DNA of 64,000 nucleotides. It comes from an uncultured Christensenella sp. Its GTDB lineage: Bacteria; Bacillota; Clostridia; Christensenellales; Pumilibacteraceae. Location: assembly GCA_910577945.1 (NCBI GenBank), contig CAJTNI010000004.1, positions 1 through 64,000 of the forward strand. The letters are read 5' to 3'. Both the position numbers and the translations under genes were made by a program. The notes beneath the pieces are model-generated. The model had not been told where the DNA came from. It worked only from the letters and a program-made list of their open reading frames with translations, and searched no databases. Of the stretch, positions 8,284 through 17,483 are shown piece after piece (within the stretch, counting starts at the first letter, position 1; the number at the start of each line of letters is the position of its first letter).

Positions 8284-10731
8284 CTAAAAGAACAAGCCCA
8301 CCCTTACGAAGTAGAACAAGATATACGACAGCACGTATACGACGACGGGCAACAGCCCGAACAGCGCCGTCATCTTTACCGCAGCCATAGTCCTATCGCC
8401 CTTTTTGCTTAGCTTGTACGATGCTATGCAAACTGCAAACGTGTAAACAGGCACAAGCGCGTACCACGGTTCGAAGTACAACAGTAGCCTATCCACGAAT
8501 CCGCCCACGCTCGCCGATATTACGACGGGCGGCAAGAAAAGACACAATAGCGATGCCAAGCCGAACAGCGCTGCAAAAAGCAATACCAGCTTGGCTTTTT
8601 TACGCGCAGGCTTAGCCGCCGCCTTGGTATTGGCGGGCGCGCCGAACGTTTTTACCGTTTCGTCAACGACCGTCTTTCTCGCGCGCAGGTCGTCGCCGTA
8701 AAACGCTTCGTACGCCGAACGCCCCGGCAGTATTCTTTTTTGCTCGGCGGCGGAAATAGTGCAGAAATAACCGTACGTAAAGTCTGTTCTGTATTTGACG
8801 AATTCGGCGCTTATTTTCTTTTCGCCGGTGAGCTGCCCGAGATAACTATTTACCGCCACCGACAGGTTGCGCTTGTTGGTGGGCAGTCGGTAAAAGAACG
8901 ACGAATATTCTTCTATCATCTCGTCCTGCCCACTCTTGACGTTTTCCTTTACGTAATCGAGATCAAGAAGCTTTGCGCGCAGGTCGTCGAGCAGCCGCGA
9001 AAAGCCGTAGCCGCTCCCGCTCATTTCGACCTCCAACTCCAACGCGTCCTGCATAGACAGCCCGTTGACGCGCTCGTTCAGCCAGTTCTCGCCCGAGTGA
9101 ACGTTATATATAAATGTCGAATCCAAATCCGAGTTCAAACTCAGCTTGGGGAAAGTCCTGCTAAGCTCTACCAAAATCTCTCCCACCGCATTTACGAACG
9201 CAAGCTCTTCACGCGCCGACAACCGCTTGTTTTGGAGCATTTGCTTAAGTCCTCTGAACCTAAGCTCACAGCACTCGTCAATCGACCGCGCCGAATACGC
9301 CGACGCCATAAGAGTAGCTATCAAACACTTGCCTAATAGGCTATCGTAATATGACGAAACGATATCGAAAAACGCGTTGACGGCATCCCTGCCCGCCCTG
9401 CGCATAACGGTCACGTCCGAAATATCTATAGCGCGCCGCACAAGCTCCGCGCAGCCCGATAGGTCGCCGCTATGTCCGAGGCTTTTCCCGATAATCTCGC
9501 CGATAAGAGCGAACGCCGCCTTAATCGACTCGATATTGCCTACGCCGCACTTTGCAATCAGCTCGTCCAGCTTTATGCAGTCGGAATCTTCCGCCAGCAT
9601 TTCCACCAGCATGCCGCGCTCCGCACTGCCGAGCGTGAGTAAATTATCTATAAGATAATCGCAAAATTTATCGCGCACCGCATAGCGTATCGTTTCGCTG
9701 TAGCTCATGGCGCGCCTTGCCGCGGCGATATCCTCCGCCGCCACGCCATTGGTTGCGGCGCGATCAAAAACGGCGTTCGCCGCGTCAATAAACGCGACGT
9801 CCTGTTCGGCGTCGACGTATTTCATATTCAAAATCTTGCACGCCAAATCAAAATCGTCGGGGTGAATTTCGAACGAATACAAAATCGACAATCTTTCCAA
9901 CAGTTCGAGATCCACGCCGCCGTCGCGCCCGAACGCGCGTTTCATTCTATTGCCAAACGCGCCCACCGCCGCCGAGCTGCCCAAATCCAGCTCGTCTACC
10001 ACCTCGCCGAACGCGCTGCGCTTTCCGTCGTAATTGTCGCGCATTTCGCGCGTATCGAAAACGTACCCGCTCGACTCGCAGGCGTCGTAGTCCAAGCCGA
10101 CCGTATCGGGCAGCACTATTTTGACGCCGACCGTGACCGCATCGCCGTTATCATTAGTTACCGTGATTTTACGGGACGGCAAGCGAGTGCAACCGACAGA
10201 AAAGCCTACGCCGTTCATATAAATCGAGGGGAATATCAAGCCAAGCGCTTTTATATAGTTCTCGGCGTTCTCGCGACTTTCGGCAATTATAATAACGCGC
10301 TCGTCCGGCTTGCCGTACAGCAAAGCGTCGACCAGCTTGCCGAATATATGCTTGAGATTTCGCGTTATGGAAAAGTCTTCGACCAACCTGCCTATTTCGG
10401 GCAGCCTACCGCTCGGCAATACGTCCGACGCAGCGTCCTTGGAGGACGGTTGCCTATCCATTTTGCCTATGTATTTGGCGGGCGCGACGTTCAGCTCGTT
10501 CGCGCCAAACAGCAGCCCTTGCACGAACTGGTTGGAGCCTTCCGAGTTTTCGACCGACTGAATCATAACACGCTCGCCGTCGAGCGTGGCGTACGTGAAC
10601 CCGCTTTCGCCCACCACGCCGCGCATTTTCTCGAAAACGCTTTCGTAATAATCGTAGCTGCGATTTGAACGGTCTACGCTGAACCGCTTTTTATATTCGT
10701 TGCCCTCGTGACGGTATTGATAATGTATCAT
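8284..10731 (-). CDS. Large GTPase-partner protein with C-terminal membrane segments
   Basis: An 815-residue protein. The N-terminal ~270 residues (IHYQYRHEGNEYKKRFSVD..., then ADALLYGKPDERVIIIAES-like sequence) resemble in length and style the N-terminal and middle domains of the GTPase-associated protein 1 (GAP1) group, described in NTPase-centred conflict systems; I recognise the resemblance, not a proven match. A helical middle follows (about 270-690), then a basic linker and three probable membrane segments in the last 110 residues, which tether the protein with its bulk in the cytoplasm. The gene directly follows the GTPase gene (11-base gap, AAGGAG site), supporting a partner or regulator of that GTPase. 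Function is inferred from context. Confidence 0.6.
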   Translation of the reverse strand: MIHYQYRHEGNEYKKRFSVDRSNRSYDYYESVFEKMRGVVGESGFTYATLDGERVMIQSVENSEGSNQFVQGLLFGANELNVAPAKYIGKMDRQPSSKDAASDVLPSGRLPEIGRLVEDFSITRNLKHIFGKLVDALLYGKPDERVIIIAESRENAENYIKALGLIFPSIYMNGVGFSVGCTRLPSRKITVTNDNGDAVTVGVKIVLPDTVGLDYDACESSGYVFDTREMRDNYDGKRSAFGEVVDELDLGSSAAVGAFGNRMKRAFGRDGGVDLELLERLSILYSFEIHPDDFDLACKILNMKYVDAEQDVAFIDAANAVFDRAATNGVAAEDIAAARRAMSYSETIRYAVRDKFCDYLIDNLLTLGSAERGMLVEMLAEDSDCIKLDELIAKCGVGNIESIKAAFALIGEIIGKSLGHSGDLSGCAELVRRAIDISDVTVMRRAGRDAVNAFFDIVSSYYDSLLGKCLIATLMASAYSARSIDECCELRFRGLKQMLQNKRLSAREELAFVNAVGEILVELSRTFPKLSLNSDLDSTFIYNVHSGENWLNERVNGLSMQDALELEVEMSGSGYGFSRLLDDLRAKLLDLDYVKENVKSGQDEMIEEYSSFFYRLPTNKRNLSVAVNSYLGQLTGEKKISAEFVKYRTDFTYGYFCTISAAEQKRILPGRSAYEAFYGDDLRARKTVVDETVKTFGAPANTKAAAKPARKKAKLVLLFAALFGLASLLCLFLPPVVISASVGGFVDRLLLYFEPWYALVPVYTFAVCIASYKLSKKGDRTMAAVKMTALFGLLPVVVYVLSYILFYFVRVGLFF

Positions 10732-10742
10732 CGCGGTTCTCC

Positions 10743-12689
10743 TTATATAATAACGCCGAATTGCTTAAGCATCCACAAGAACGGCATTTCCAACCGCTTG
10801 GACGAACACACGAACTTGATAGTACCCGGCTGGTTTATATCCTCGTTCTCGTTGTGAATACTATCCCTGAAATTAAACGACGACACGCAGAAATACTTGA
10901 TATTGTTAAACTTAATATTCGGCAACAATTCTTTGCTCATAAGATACGACTTAATCTCCTCGCTGGCTACATCTATCTCGTTCTCGACATCGCTGCCCTC
11001 GTAATTGCCGTACGCGCCGTTAAAGTAGTCCGACCTCAGGCAGTGACAGTTGGAATCGAACTCGTTCTCGATAATATCCATTTTGGTAAGTATTACCGCG
11101 ACTGGGCAGTTGGGGTTTAAGTTCGCTTTGTTTAACATTTCCGAAACCTTTTGGTTCCCGCCGACGTCCTTTTTGCCGTTGACTATGCAAAACACGCCTA
11201 TGCACTCGCCGTTTGCGACGTTTTCGACTATTCTACTGTACTTGGCGTCCTCGCCCGAAATATCGTAAAACGAAACGTAGCTCCCACCGTTTACCTCGGC
11301 GATAAACGGATATTTATTATAGTCGCCTTCCGGCGTGGGCTTGGGATATTTCGACGGATAAAGGTTTATAGACCTATTGATATACTGCGTATGAGTATCC
11401 GTCCAATCGACGTCCTGCACGACGTACGCGCCATTCTTATCGTTGTCCCTTTTAAGTAGCGGAATAGACGCGGGCTTGACCGAAACGCCGAAGTTTTGCA
11501 GCCCGTTTGCCGTCATGACCATAGGCATACCCACCTTTTCCGCGCCCGACAAATCGAAAAATCTCGATATATAAGTGGTTTTGCCCGCGCGCGTAGAACC
11601 TACGAACGCTATTTTATATCTATCGTGATTGAGGTAATCGCTCGGCAGTAACCGCATCGTTTCCGGGTCGAACTGCTTGGGGTTATCGGGATTCAGGTCG
11701 CCCGCGCAGTACAGCGCGTGCTTGGCGGGGGAGTTCTTTTTGGTGCGTATTTCCGGACCGACGAGCTTGTCGCTACCGCAGCCCGCCGCGCCGCCGCTCT
11801 TGTACCCTTTTTGGTTTGCTATCTTTGCGGAAATCTTGCGATGACAATACGGACACGCGTCGTTGACGGTGGACAAGCTTCTGGCGGGACGCGTGCGACT
11901 GATTGCGCTGTTGCCGAGGCAATCGAGCAAGTAGTATTTTTCAAGCTCCGAAACGGCGAACGTCACGTGGAAGTAATTTTTTCTCGCCGCCGCGTCGCCG
12001 CTAAGCTCGACCGTTTTGGCGTATTCGCCGCCGCGCGAAAAATCAAGCTCGAAATCATCCACGATATTGACGCCGCTATCGTCCTTTAAGCACGGCAGTC
12101 TGTCCTTGGCGTACAGCAGCCTGACATTTATATTTTGCGGTCTGTCCGGGCAAACGAACTTGAGCGAAACTCTGTTTCCGGTAGCGTCTATATAGTATCC
12201 GATTTTTTTGCGCTGCGCGAAATTGACAGCGAAGAAGAAGGTCGCGACCGATTTGCCGCCCTTGAGCATTTCTATGATTCCGACGCCCGAATGATCGACA
12301 GTCGTTTTATCTTCTATCAGTATGCGGCAGCCGTTGCCCTGCTCCCAAAAATCTTCGAACGTGACGAGCGGACGGTCCTTGATTTCCGACTCGCGGTACT
12401 CGTCGCTTGACGGGTCGGTGAGCGGCGCACAGTTAAGCCCGCTGATATCGTACACGTATCTCACGCTGTCGTATTCCAACGAGGAAAGTGCCCGTTCCTG
12501 CTCGGCTGCGGGTTTTCCGCTAATCTCACGAAAAACGCTTTGCTTGCTCACCCATTCTTTTGGTACGGCAAACAAATGATACGGGAGTGCCGAATTGCGG
12601 TAGTCACGCTCGAAATAAAGCTTGGGCGTGCGAACGGTATCGGCGCCGCTGACCTTTTTTATCTTGTAGTCGAAAAAATACTCCGACAT
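10743..12689 (-). CDS. Zinc-ribbon P-loop GTPase, core of the 11-gene operon
   Basis: A 648-residue protein. The C-terminal half is a GTPase: Walker A GSTRAGKT (364-371), switch II DISGED (476-481) and a G4 specificity motif TKMD (535-538). Before it lies a CxxC...C...C cluster (CPYC at 279-282, Cys304, Cys328) that looks like a zinc ribbon. The N-terminal ~270 residues are beta-rich and unrecognised. A zinc ribbon leading into a TRAFAC-like GTPase resembles the double-GTPase (DO-GTPase) group reported with GAP1 proteins in bacterial conflict systems; the assignment is inferred. It is flanked by an NrdG-like radical SAM gene and the membrane-anchored partner. Nucleotide binding is well supported by the motifs; the cellular role is not known. 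Confidence 0.8.
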   Translation of the reverse strand: MSEYFFDYKIKKVSGADTVRTPKLYFERDYRNSALPYHLFAVPKEWVSKQSVFREISGKPAAEQERALSSLEYDSVRYVYDISGLNCAPLTDPSSDEYRESEIKDRPLVTFEDFWEQGNGCRILIEDKTTVDHSGVGIIEMLKGGKSVATFFFAVNFAQRKKIGYYIDATGNRVSLKFVCPDRPQNINVRLLYAKDRLPCLKDDSGVNIVDDFELDFSRGGEYAKTVELSGDAAARKNYFHVTFAVSELEKYYLLDCLGNSAISRTRPARSLSTVNDACPYCHRKISAKIANQKGYKSGGAAGCGSDKLVGPEIRTKKNSPAKHALYCAGDLNPDNPKQFDPETMRLLPSDYLNHDRYKIAFVGSTRAGKTTYISRFFDLSGAEKVGMPMVMTANGLQNFGVSVKPASIPLLKRDNDKNGAYVVQDVDWTDTHTQYINRSINLYPSKYPKPTPEGDYNKYPFIAEVNGGSYVSFYDISGEDAKYSRIVENVANGECIGVFCIVNGKKDVGGNQKVSEMLNKANLNPNCPVAVILTKMDIIENEFDSNCHCLRSDYFNGAYGNYEGSDVENEIDVASEEIKSYLMSKELLPNIKFNNIKYFCVSSFNFRDSIHNENEDINQPGTIKFVCSSKRLEMPFLWMLKQFGVII

Positions 12690-12706
12690 TTTATTACCTC
12701 TTTTTG

Positions 12707-13291
12707 CTATATTGCTTTTTTAAAATTTTTAACAAACTCTTTATCCGGAATGCCGACGGCAAGCTCTATGTTGCCCAACCCGAATATTTGCATGCTTCGT
12801 TTATCGTCGGCGTAGTCGGCGTACGGCCGCTTGAACTTATCGCTCAAAAATATCACCCGCTGATTGTCGCTGCCCATTAGGTTGCCAATGTCGGTATTTT
12901 TCTCCTCAACGTACGGACCGTCTATAAGCACGGCAATCGCGCTCAGCACGTAATCGGTGTACTCGTCGCCGCGCGCGCGCAACTCTTCTATCGTGTAGCC
13001 GGTATACACCAATATATCCTCGACACCGCGCTTCTTCAAAAACCTCACGAGCCTTGCAAGCTCCTCGGTCTGCATGAACGGCTCGCCGCCCGATATCGTC
13101 ACGCCGTCTATACTCGCGTAGTCAAACCGCGAAAAATACTCGTCGATATCGCGCTCGTTGCGTGGCTCGGGTCTTTGCAACAGCGGCGATACACACCCCT
13201 TGCAGCGACGCGGACAACCGTTGACCCAAACCGCCATGCGGCTGCCGGGACCGAGCGTCGTCACGCCGCACACAGTCCGTTCGATCTGCAT
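12707..13291 (-). CDS. NrdG-like radical SAM activating protein
   Basis: A 194-residue protein with CPRRCKGC (Cys26, Cys30, Cys33) for the 4Fe-4S cluster and GGEPF at 68-72 for SAM binding. Length and layout match the small activases of the NrdG group, which generate glycyl radicals on class III ribonucleotide reductase. No nrdD lies in this window, and the gene is embedded three bases after an unrecognised coiled-coil gene and 17 bases before the GTPase gene, so it probably serves this operon instead. Possible roles are glycyl-radical activation of, or modification on, another operon product; no glycyl-radical motif was recognised in the neighbours. Confidence 0.85.
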   Translation of the reverse strand: MQIERTVCGVTTLGPGSRMAVWVNGCPRRCKGCVSPLLQRPEPRNERDIDEYFSRFDYASIDGVTISGGEPFMQTEELARLVRFLKKRGVEDILVYTGYTIEELRARGDEYTDYVLSAIAVLIDGPYVEEKNTDIGNLMGSDNQRVIFLSDKFKRPYADYADDKRSMQIFGLGNIELAVGIPDKEFVKNFKKAI

Positions 13292-13294
13292 AAG

Positions 13295-15169
13295 CTACAA
13301 CCTCTTAGCCATGAGCCGAGCCTCGCAACTCTTGCTCTCGCTTTCCACCTCGTCGTGCGCGACCGCGACGACCGTCGCGCCGGTAACGTACGACGACTTG
13401 ACGGCACGCCGCTTGGGCGCCGACTTTGCTACTATCGCGTCGTACTTTTCCTCACCCTCTTTCGATAATTCAAAGTATCCGTGCGTCAATATCGCATCGC
13501 GACAGCCCGGTTTTTTGGTGTCGGTGTGTTCGGTCGTCTTAATCCGTCCACCACCATTTTTCGAATACTCGACGAGAAACTTTTTCACCTCGCCGCTCTC
13601 ATCCATTTCATGCGCGACTTCCATAACGACGTCAACGTCGGTAGAACGCCCATCCGGTCGTTTTACACCGAGTAGCCTGCGCCGAATATTGCAATCTGAC
13701 GCTATTATTTGCCAAACCACGCCGTCGCACCCCGGTTTTGCATAAATCGCTTCGAACGCAAGCCCGTTCTCCGACCTGTTGCAGTACACGCCCTCGTATC
13801 CCATTTCTTCCATAGTTTGACACGCCATCATGAACGTGGTTGCGGTCACCGACTCCGCCACCTTTTTGTCGGCGTTGATAAGCGCCGCATTCAGCCGTTT
13901 AAGCTGTGCCTGCGGGTGCTGTACGTCGAACTTAGTTTCTTCGGGCGCGCCCACGCCTAACTCGTTAAGCTCGGTCATTCGCGCCGTGTACTCGGCAAAG
14001 CTATCCTCGAGCAGCCGATCGTCGCGCTTGTAAACGGCGCACTCGTCGAGCATTTCCCTTAGCATGTTGAGCATACGCTCGTCGTTCGCCGAGCCGAGCA
14101 TGACCTCGGTGACCGTCTTGAAAACGGATTGCAACTTCTCGCTGCTACACGTAGTGTACTCGGCGGAAGCAAGCTTGCCGTACTCCTCGTACACCATTGC
14201 GGCAAGCTCGGCGATATCGCCCTCCACGCCTTTGCGCTTGTACGTGCTTTCAAACGTCAGCTCTCTCAGCGCAGTACACGCCGAAAGCGCCCCCGCAAGC
14301 TCGGCAATCACTTTGACGTTCTCGGCGGTCTTTTGCTTGTACGCAATGTCGCTTATCTCAGTCAAGCGGTCTTGTACACGCTTGACTATTTTGTCCACGT
14401 CGCCGAGCGAAGATATTTCCGTTTGCCGTATATCGCTAAGTGTGTCGGACACTATAGAATCTATCAGCCCGTTCGAGCGCAGCGACTCCAACTTTTTTTC
14501 AAGCGCCTTGACCTCGGTGAGAGCGGCGCTCAGCTTTTTAAGCTCCGCGCCGAAGCTCTCGATTTCGGCGACGTTGAACTTGCCGCCCACCATATTGACT
14601 TTAATTTGCGACAGCCGCGAATTCAAGCCGTAAAACTCGGAGGGGGACCCGCTGTCACGAATAGCCGAACTCACCGCGTCTATCCGTGCGAGCTTTTCGC
14701 GGTAATCACGTTCGACGGACGCAAGACAGCCGAGCGCCTCTGTCTTAAGCGCTTCCGCTTTGGACGCATACCGCCCCACCCTAAATCCGGCGAGCGCACT
14801 AAGCGCGGCGTTAAAATCAGCTTGCGCCACGACGTCGTTACCCAATTTTTTGGAAACACCGTACGCCGAAGCTAACTGCTGCCGCGCTGCCGCGACGCCG
14901 CTACGTAGCGAACTCAGCGCGTTTTGGCGTTCACGTTCCAGCCGCTCTCTTTCGCGGCGTTCGCGCTCTTGACGCTCCAAATCGTACTCGTGCATAGCGT
15001 TGCGGATAATGCTGCGCTCGCTGTCGCTCAAGTACCCGTACCTATCGGCAATATCAAACACGACGGTGCCGTTAACACTGCCGACTATACGCCCGTTATA
15101 TGTGGAAACGCTAACGTTGGGATTGTATCGTCTTGCTTCTCCAACAACGTATTTATCAATAGAACTCAT
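13295..15169 (-). CDS. Unrecognised coiled-coil protein of the 11-gene operon
   Basis: A 624-residue soluble protein. A short N-terminal domain (about 1-75) is followed by a very charged helix with repeated ERRERERLERER (about 80-100), and long alpha-helical coiled-coil segments to about residue 430. The C-terminal ~190 residues form a separate domain with beta-rich sequence (YEGVYCNRSENGLAFEAIY, CDGVVWQIIASDCNIRRRL) and a Lys/Arg-rich tail. No enzyme motif is visible. A scaffold, sensor or substrate role is plausible. It has a GGAGAG ribosome site and sits between two other operon genes with gaps of 22 and 3 bases. I do not recognise the family. Confidence 0.75.
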   Translation of the reverse strand: MSSIDKYVVGEARRYNPNVSVSTYNGRIVGSVNGTVVFDIADRYGYLSDSERSIIRNAMHEYDLERQERERRERERLERERQNALSSLRSGVAAARQQLASAYGVSKKLGNDVVAQADFNAALSALAGFRVGRYASKAEALKTEALGCLASVERDYREKLARIDAVSSAIRDSGSPSEFYGLNSRLSQIKVNMVGGKFNVAEIESFGAELKKLSAALTEVKALEKKLESLRSNGLIDSIVSDTLSDIRQTEISSLGDVDKIVKRVQDRLTEISDIAYKQKTAENVKVIAELAGALSACTALRELTFESTYKRKGVEGDIAELAAMVYEEYGKLASAEYTTCSSEKLQSVFKTVTEVMLGSANDERMLNMLREMLDECAVYKRDDRLLEDSFAEYTARMTELNELGVGAPEETKFDVQHPQAQLKRLNAALINADKKVAESVTATTFMMACQTMEEMGYEGVYCNRSENGLAFEAIYAKPGCDGVVWQIIASDCNIRRRLLGVKRPDGRSTDVDVVMEVAHEMDESGEVKKFLVEYSKNGGGRIKTTEHTDTKKPGCRDAILTHGYFELSKEGEEKYDAIVAKSAPKRRAVKSSYVTGATVVAVAHDEVESESKSCEARLMAKRL

Positions 15170-15191
15170 ATAACTCTCTCCGACTCCCTAA

Positions 15192-16955
15192 CTACCTGCT
15201 AAATGTATCGTAAAGGCTTTGGCACTGCTCCATCATTTTATTAAGGTCATCCGCCCGATACCCGTTAAGACTGACGGCAAAAAACGCTTTGACTATTTCG
15301 TCGCTACCCAGCCGTCCGCATATCGTGGGTAGCGCGTCGTCCAAAATCCCGTCCACGTATTCCGCAGCCGTCACCGACTTGTTGTCTATACGCAGCACCG
15401 GATTGGACACATGCCTGAGATACTCCTCGGCGTTCGGGTTTTCGATTAACTCCAACAGAACGCTTATTTTGGAATTTTCGCAACCGTTCACGAACGGCTT
15501 AAGCACGCCGCGGTCGCACAGGCTTTTTAAAAGAAACGCCTGCCCCGCGTATTCGCGGTTCTCGTAGTCGTCCGCCTTGACGAAATACCCCTGACAAAAA
15601 TTCCGCACGACGCGTTCGACCTCGCCGTAAAAATTCGCCGTCGTCAGCCGCAGTCCGTTTATATTAATCTCGGCGGGCGCAAACGCGCTGACATATTCTC
15701 TTAATAGCGCGCAATAGTAATCGTATTCCGACGCGTGCCACGACGACGCCTTAAGTCCCAGCGCGGCAAACGTGAAATTCTTTTCGCGTTGTCCGCCATC
15801 GACCGGCGGCTCGAACTTTTCCCGCACGTCCGCACGCCTGAGTACGCACGCGCGCGTCACTCTAAACCTTTGTAGGAAAGCGCACATGTTTTTCATGTTG
15901 GATAGATCGGTCGGCGTGTACATGTTGGTTATAAACTCGCTCACCGTGCCGAACCTGAGCGGCACGTAGCCGTTCTGCTCGTCTATCCAAACTATCTCGT
16001 TATTATCCCGAGCAAGCGTGACGGTTAAATCCTCGAAAAGCTTTTCCTCGTCCGAGCAGTGCAGGTAATGCACTATCTCAGCTTGACGCTTGGCGTAGAA
16101 CTCCCTGAACCGCGCGCCGCCCTGTCCTTTGCCGCAAAAATGCTCCATGAAGTTGTGCCTATCGGTAAACCACGGACTAATCGGATTCATCGAGAACGGC
16201 TCGTCGCACCAATAAAACCCGCGCGGTGGCGTGCGCTTGAACACGACGTCGTAAAACAAATAGAAAAACTTTTGCGAAAGCGAATAGTTCTCGTCGGATA
16301 GTATTTTATCCACGTCTCGCTTGTTTACGTTGTCGACTGTCTTGACGAGCAGCCAAATAAAGCTATCGGTTAGCTCAAATTTATTCTTGAAAACCAGTCC
16401 GGTGTCCCAATACCTGAAAATCTCGGCGAGCGCGTCCTTTAGCGGGTGCGTTTTTACGCCGCGCACCGTCCCGCCGTCCTCAGTATATATCTTCATCGGC
16501 ACGCCGCGAATGACAAACCTGTCTATGCTTTGGTCAACCTCGAACCTTTCCGGCTCGGCATCGCGCGACCGCAGCATGTCCTCTCGGCTCGGCACGTCGA
16601 AAATATCGTACTCGCCGCCGCCCGAAAAATCGTACTCGATATCCGTACTCGCGGTCTGCGCCGTGGTTGCGGCGGCAGCGGGTTGCGGCTCACGCGTCGG
16701 TGCTTCCGCAACGCCATGCGTCGTTCCCCAAATCGCGCTCGACTCGCTTTCGCCGTACTCGGCAACGTGCATAAGCGCGGCCTTCGCGTCGTCCACTATT
16801 CGCACCGACGCGACGGAAAACTTATCTACAGAAGTGCATATCGTCGCCTTGCAATCGCACGCCAAAGGACATGGAAGAGCGTCGTTCTTCTCGCACTTGA
16901 CGTTCGGCGGCAGCTTAATACTCCGCCCTTTGTTGCACCTGACGATATATATCAT
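15192..16955 (-). CDS. Unrecognised protein with N-terminal cysteine cluster
   Basis: A 587-residue protein. Six cysteines lie in the first 40 residues (Cys7, 21, 29, 33, 35, 40), which could bind zinc or an iron-sulfur cluster. A low-complexity Pro/Ala/Thr linker follows (about 80-110). The rest is a large, mixed globular region with aromatic-rich stretches (FYWCDEPFSMNPISPWFTDR at about 245-265). No catalytic motif was recognised. Its ATG overlaps the stop of the preceding gene (ATGA), showing tight coupling to the 175-residue gene. It may be the operon's specific effector or an adaptor, but nothing visible settles this. Confidence 0.7.
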   Translation of the reverse strand: MIYIVRCNKGRSIKLPPNVKCEKNDALPCPLACDCKATICTSVDKFSVASVRIVDDAKAALMHVAEYGESESSAIWGTTHGVAEAPTREPQPAAAATTAQTASTDIEYDFSGGGEYDIFDVPSREDMLRSRDAEPERFEVDQSIDRFVIRGVPMKIYTEDGGTVRGVKTHPLKDALAEIFRYWDTGLVFKNKFELTDSFIWLLVKTVDNVNKRDVDKILSDENYSLSQKFFYLFYDVVFKRTPPRGFYWCDEPFSMNPISPWFTDRHNFMEHFCGKGQGGARFREFYAKRQAEIVHYLHCSDEEKLFEDLTVTLARDNNEIVWIDEQNGYVPLRFGTVSEFITNMYTPTDLSNMKNMCAFLQRFRVTRACVLRRADVREKFEPPVDGGQREKNFTFAALGLKASSWHASEYDYYCALLREYVSAFAPAEININGLRLTTANFYGEVERVVRNFCQGYFVKADDYENREYAGQAFLLKSLCDRGVLKPFVNGCENSKISVLLELIENPNAEEYLRHVSNPVLRIDNKSVTAAEYVDGILDDALPTICGRLGSDEIVKAFFAVSLNGYRADDLNKMMEQCQSLYDTFSR

Positions 16956-17479
16956 TTTATTTCTCCATTCGACGAAAGCACCACTTCGCCCGAAACGAAC
17001 TTGTCGATAAGCTCTATAACCGTTAACCGCGAAAGCCTATCCGACACCTTGTACTCAGGAACGGCGTCGCCGCCGTACGCCGCTAATATTTGCCAAAAGA
17101 GCGACTGATCGTCCGTTTTTGGAATCCGCCCGCGCTTACCGAGCCAGCCGAAAAATTCGCGTAGCCGTGCGTCGCAGCCGCCGCTCTTTGCCCAAGGCGT
17201 TTGCGCGGAAGCGTACGCATTCTTTGCGTAAAGCTTGTCGTACACACGCGCCGCGCACGCCGCAATAAAGACGTAAACCACTGCGTCCGCAACGCCGTTT
17301 ATTCCGCTGTAAACGTTTTTACCGTAAAATAGCCGCAAGACGTCCTTGCCGTTATACTGCGCGGCTTCCATAGCGCACTTGACGCACAGCTTGCGCGACA
17401 GCTCGTCTTCCCCTGCCGCTTTCAGCTTGCCGGCATATTCGAGTCCTTGCTTAACATAACTATCGAAAACGGCACTCAT
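16952..17479 (-). CDS. Unrecognised 175-residue protein of the 11-gene operon
   Basis: A small, probably cytoplasmic, helical protein with no signal or membrane segment. The N-terminal half (VKQGLEYAGKLKAAGEDELS... and ...CAMEAAQYNG) could be a helical-repeat fold. The C-terminal half contains FFGWLGKRGRIPKTDDQSLF and ends with a possible winged-helix-like SDRLSRLTVIELIDKFV. It begins four bases after the AAA+ gene with a GGAG site, and overlaps the next gene by ATGA, so stoichiometric synthesis with both neighbours is likely. An adaptor for the AAA+ protein is one guess; no family is recognised. Confidence 0.7.
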   Translation of the reverse strand: MSAVFDSYVKQGLEYAGKLKAAGEDELSRKLCVKCAMEAAQYNGKDVLRLFYGKNVYSGINGVADAVVYVFIAACAARVYDKLYAKNAYASAQTPWAKSGGCDARLREFFGWLGKRGRIPKTDDQSLFWQILAAYGGDAVPEYKVSDRLSRLTVIELIDKFVSGEVVLSSNGEIK

Positions 17480-17483
17480 TGTT

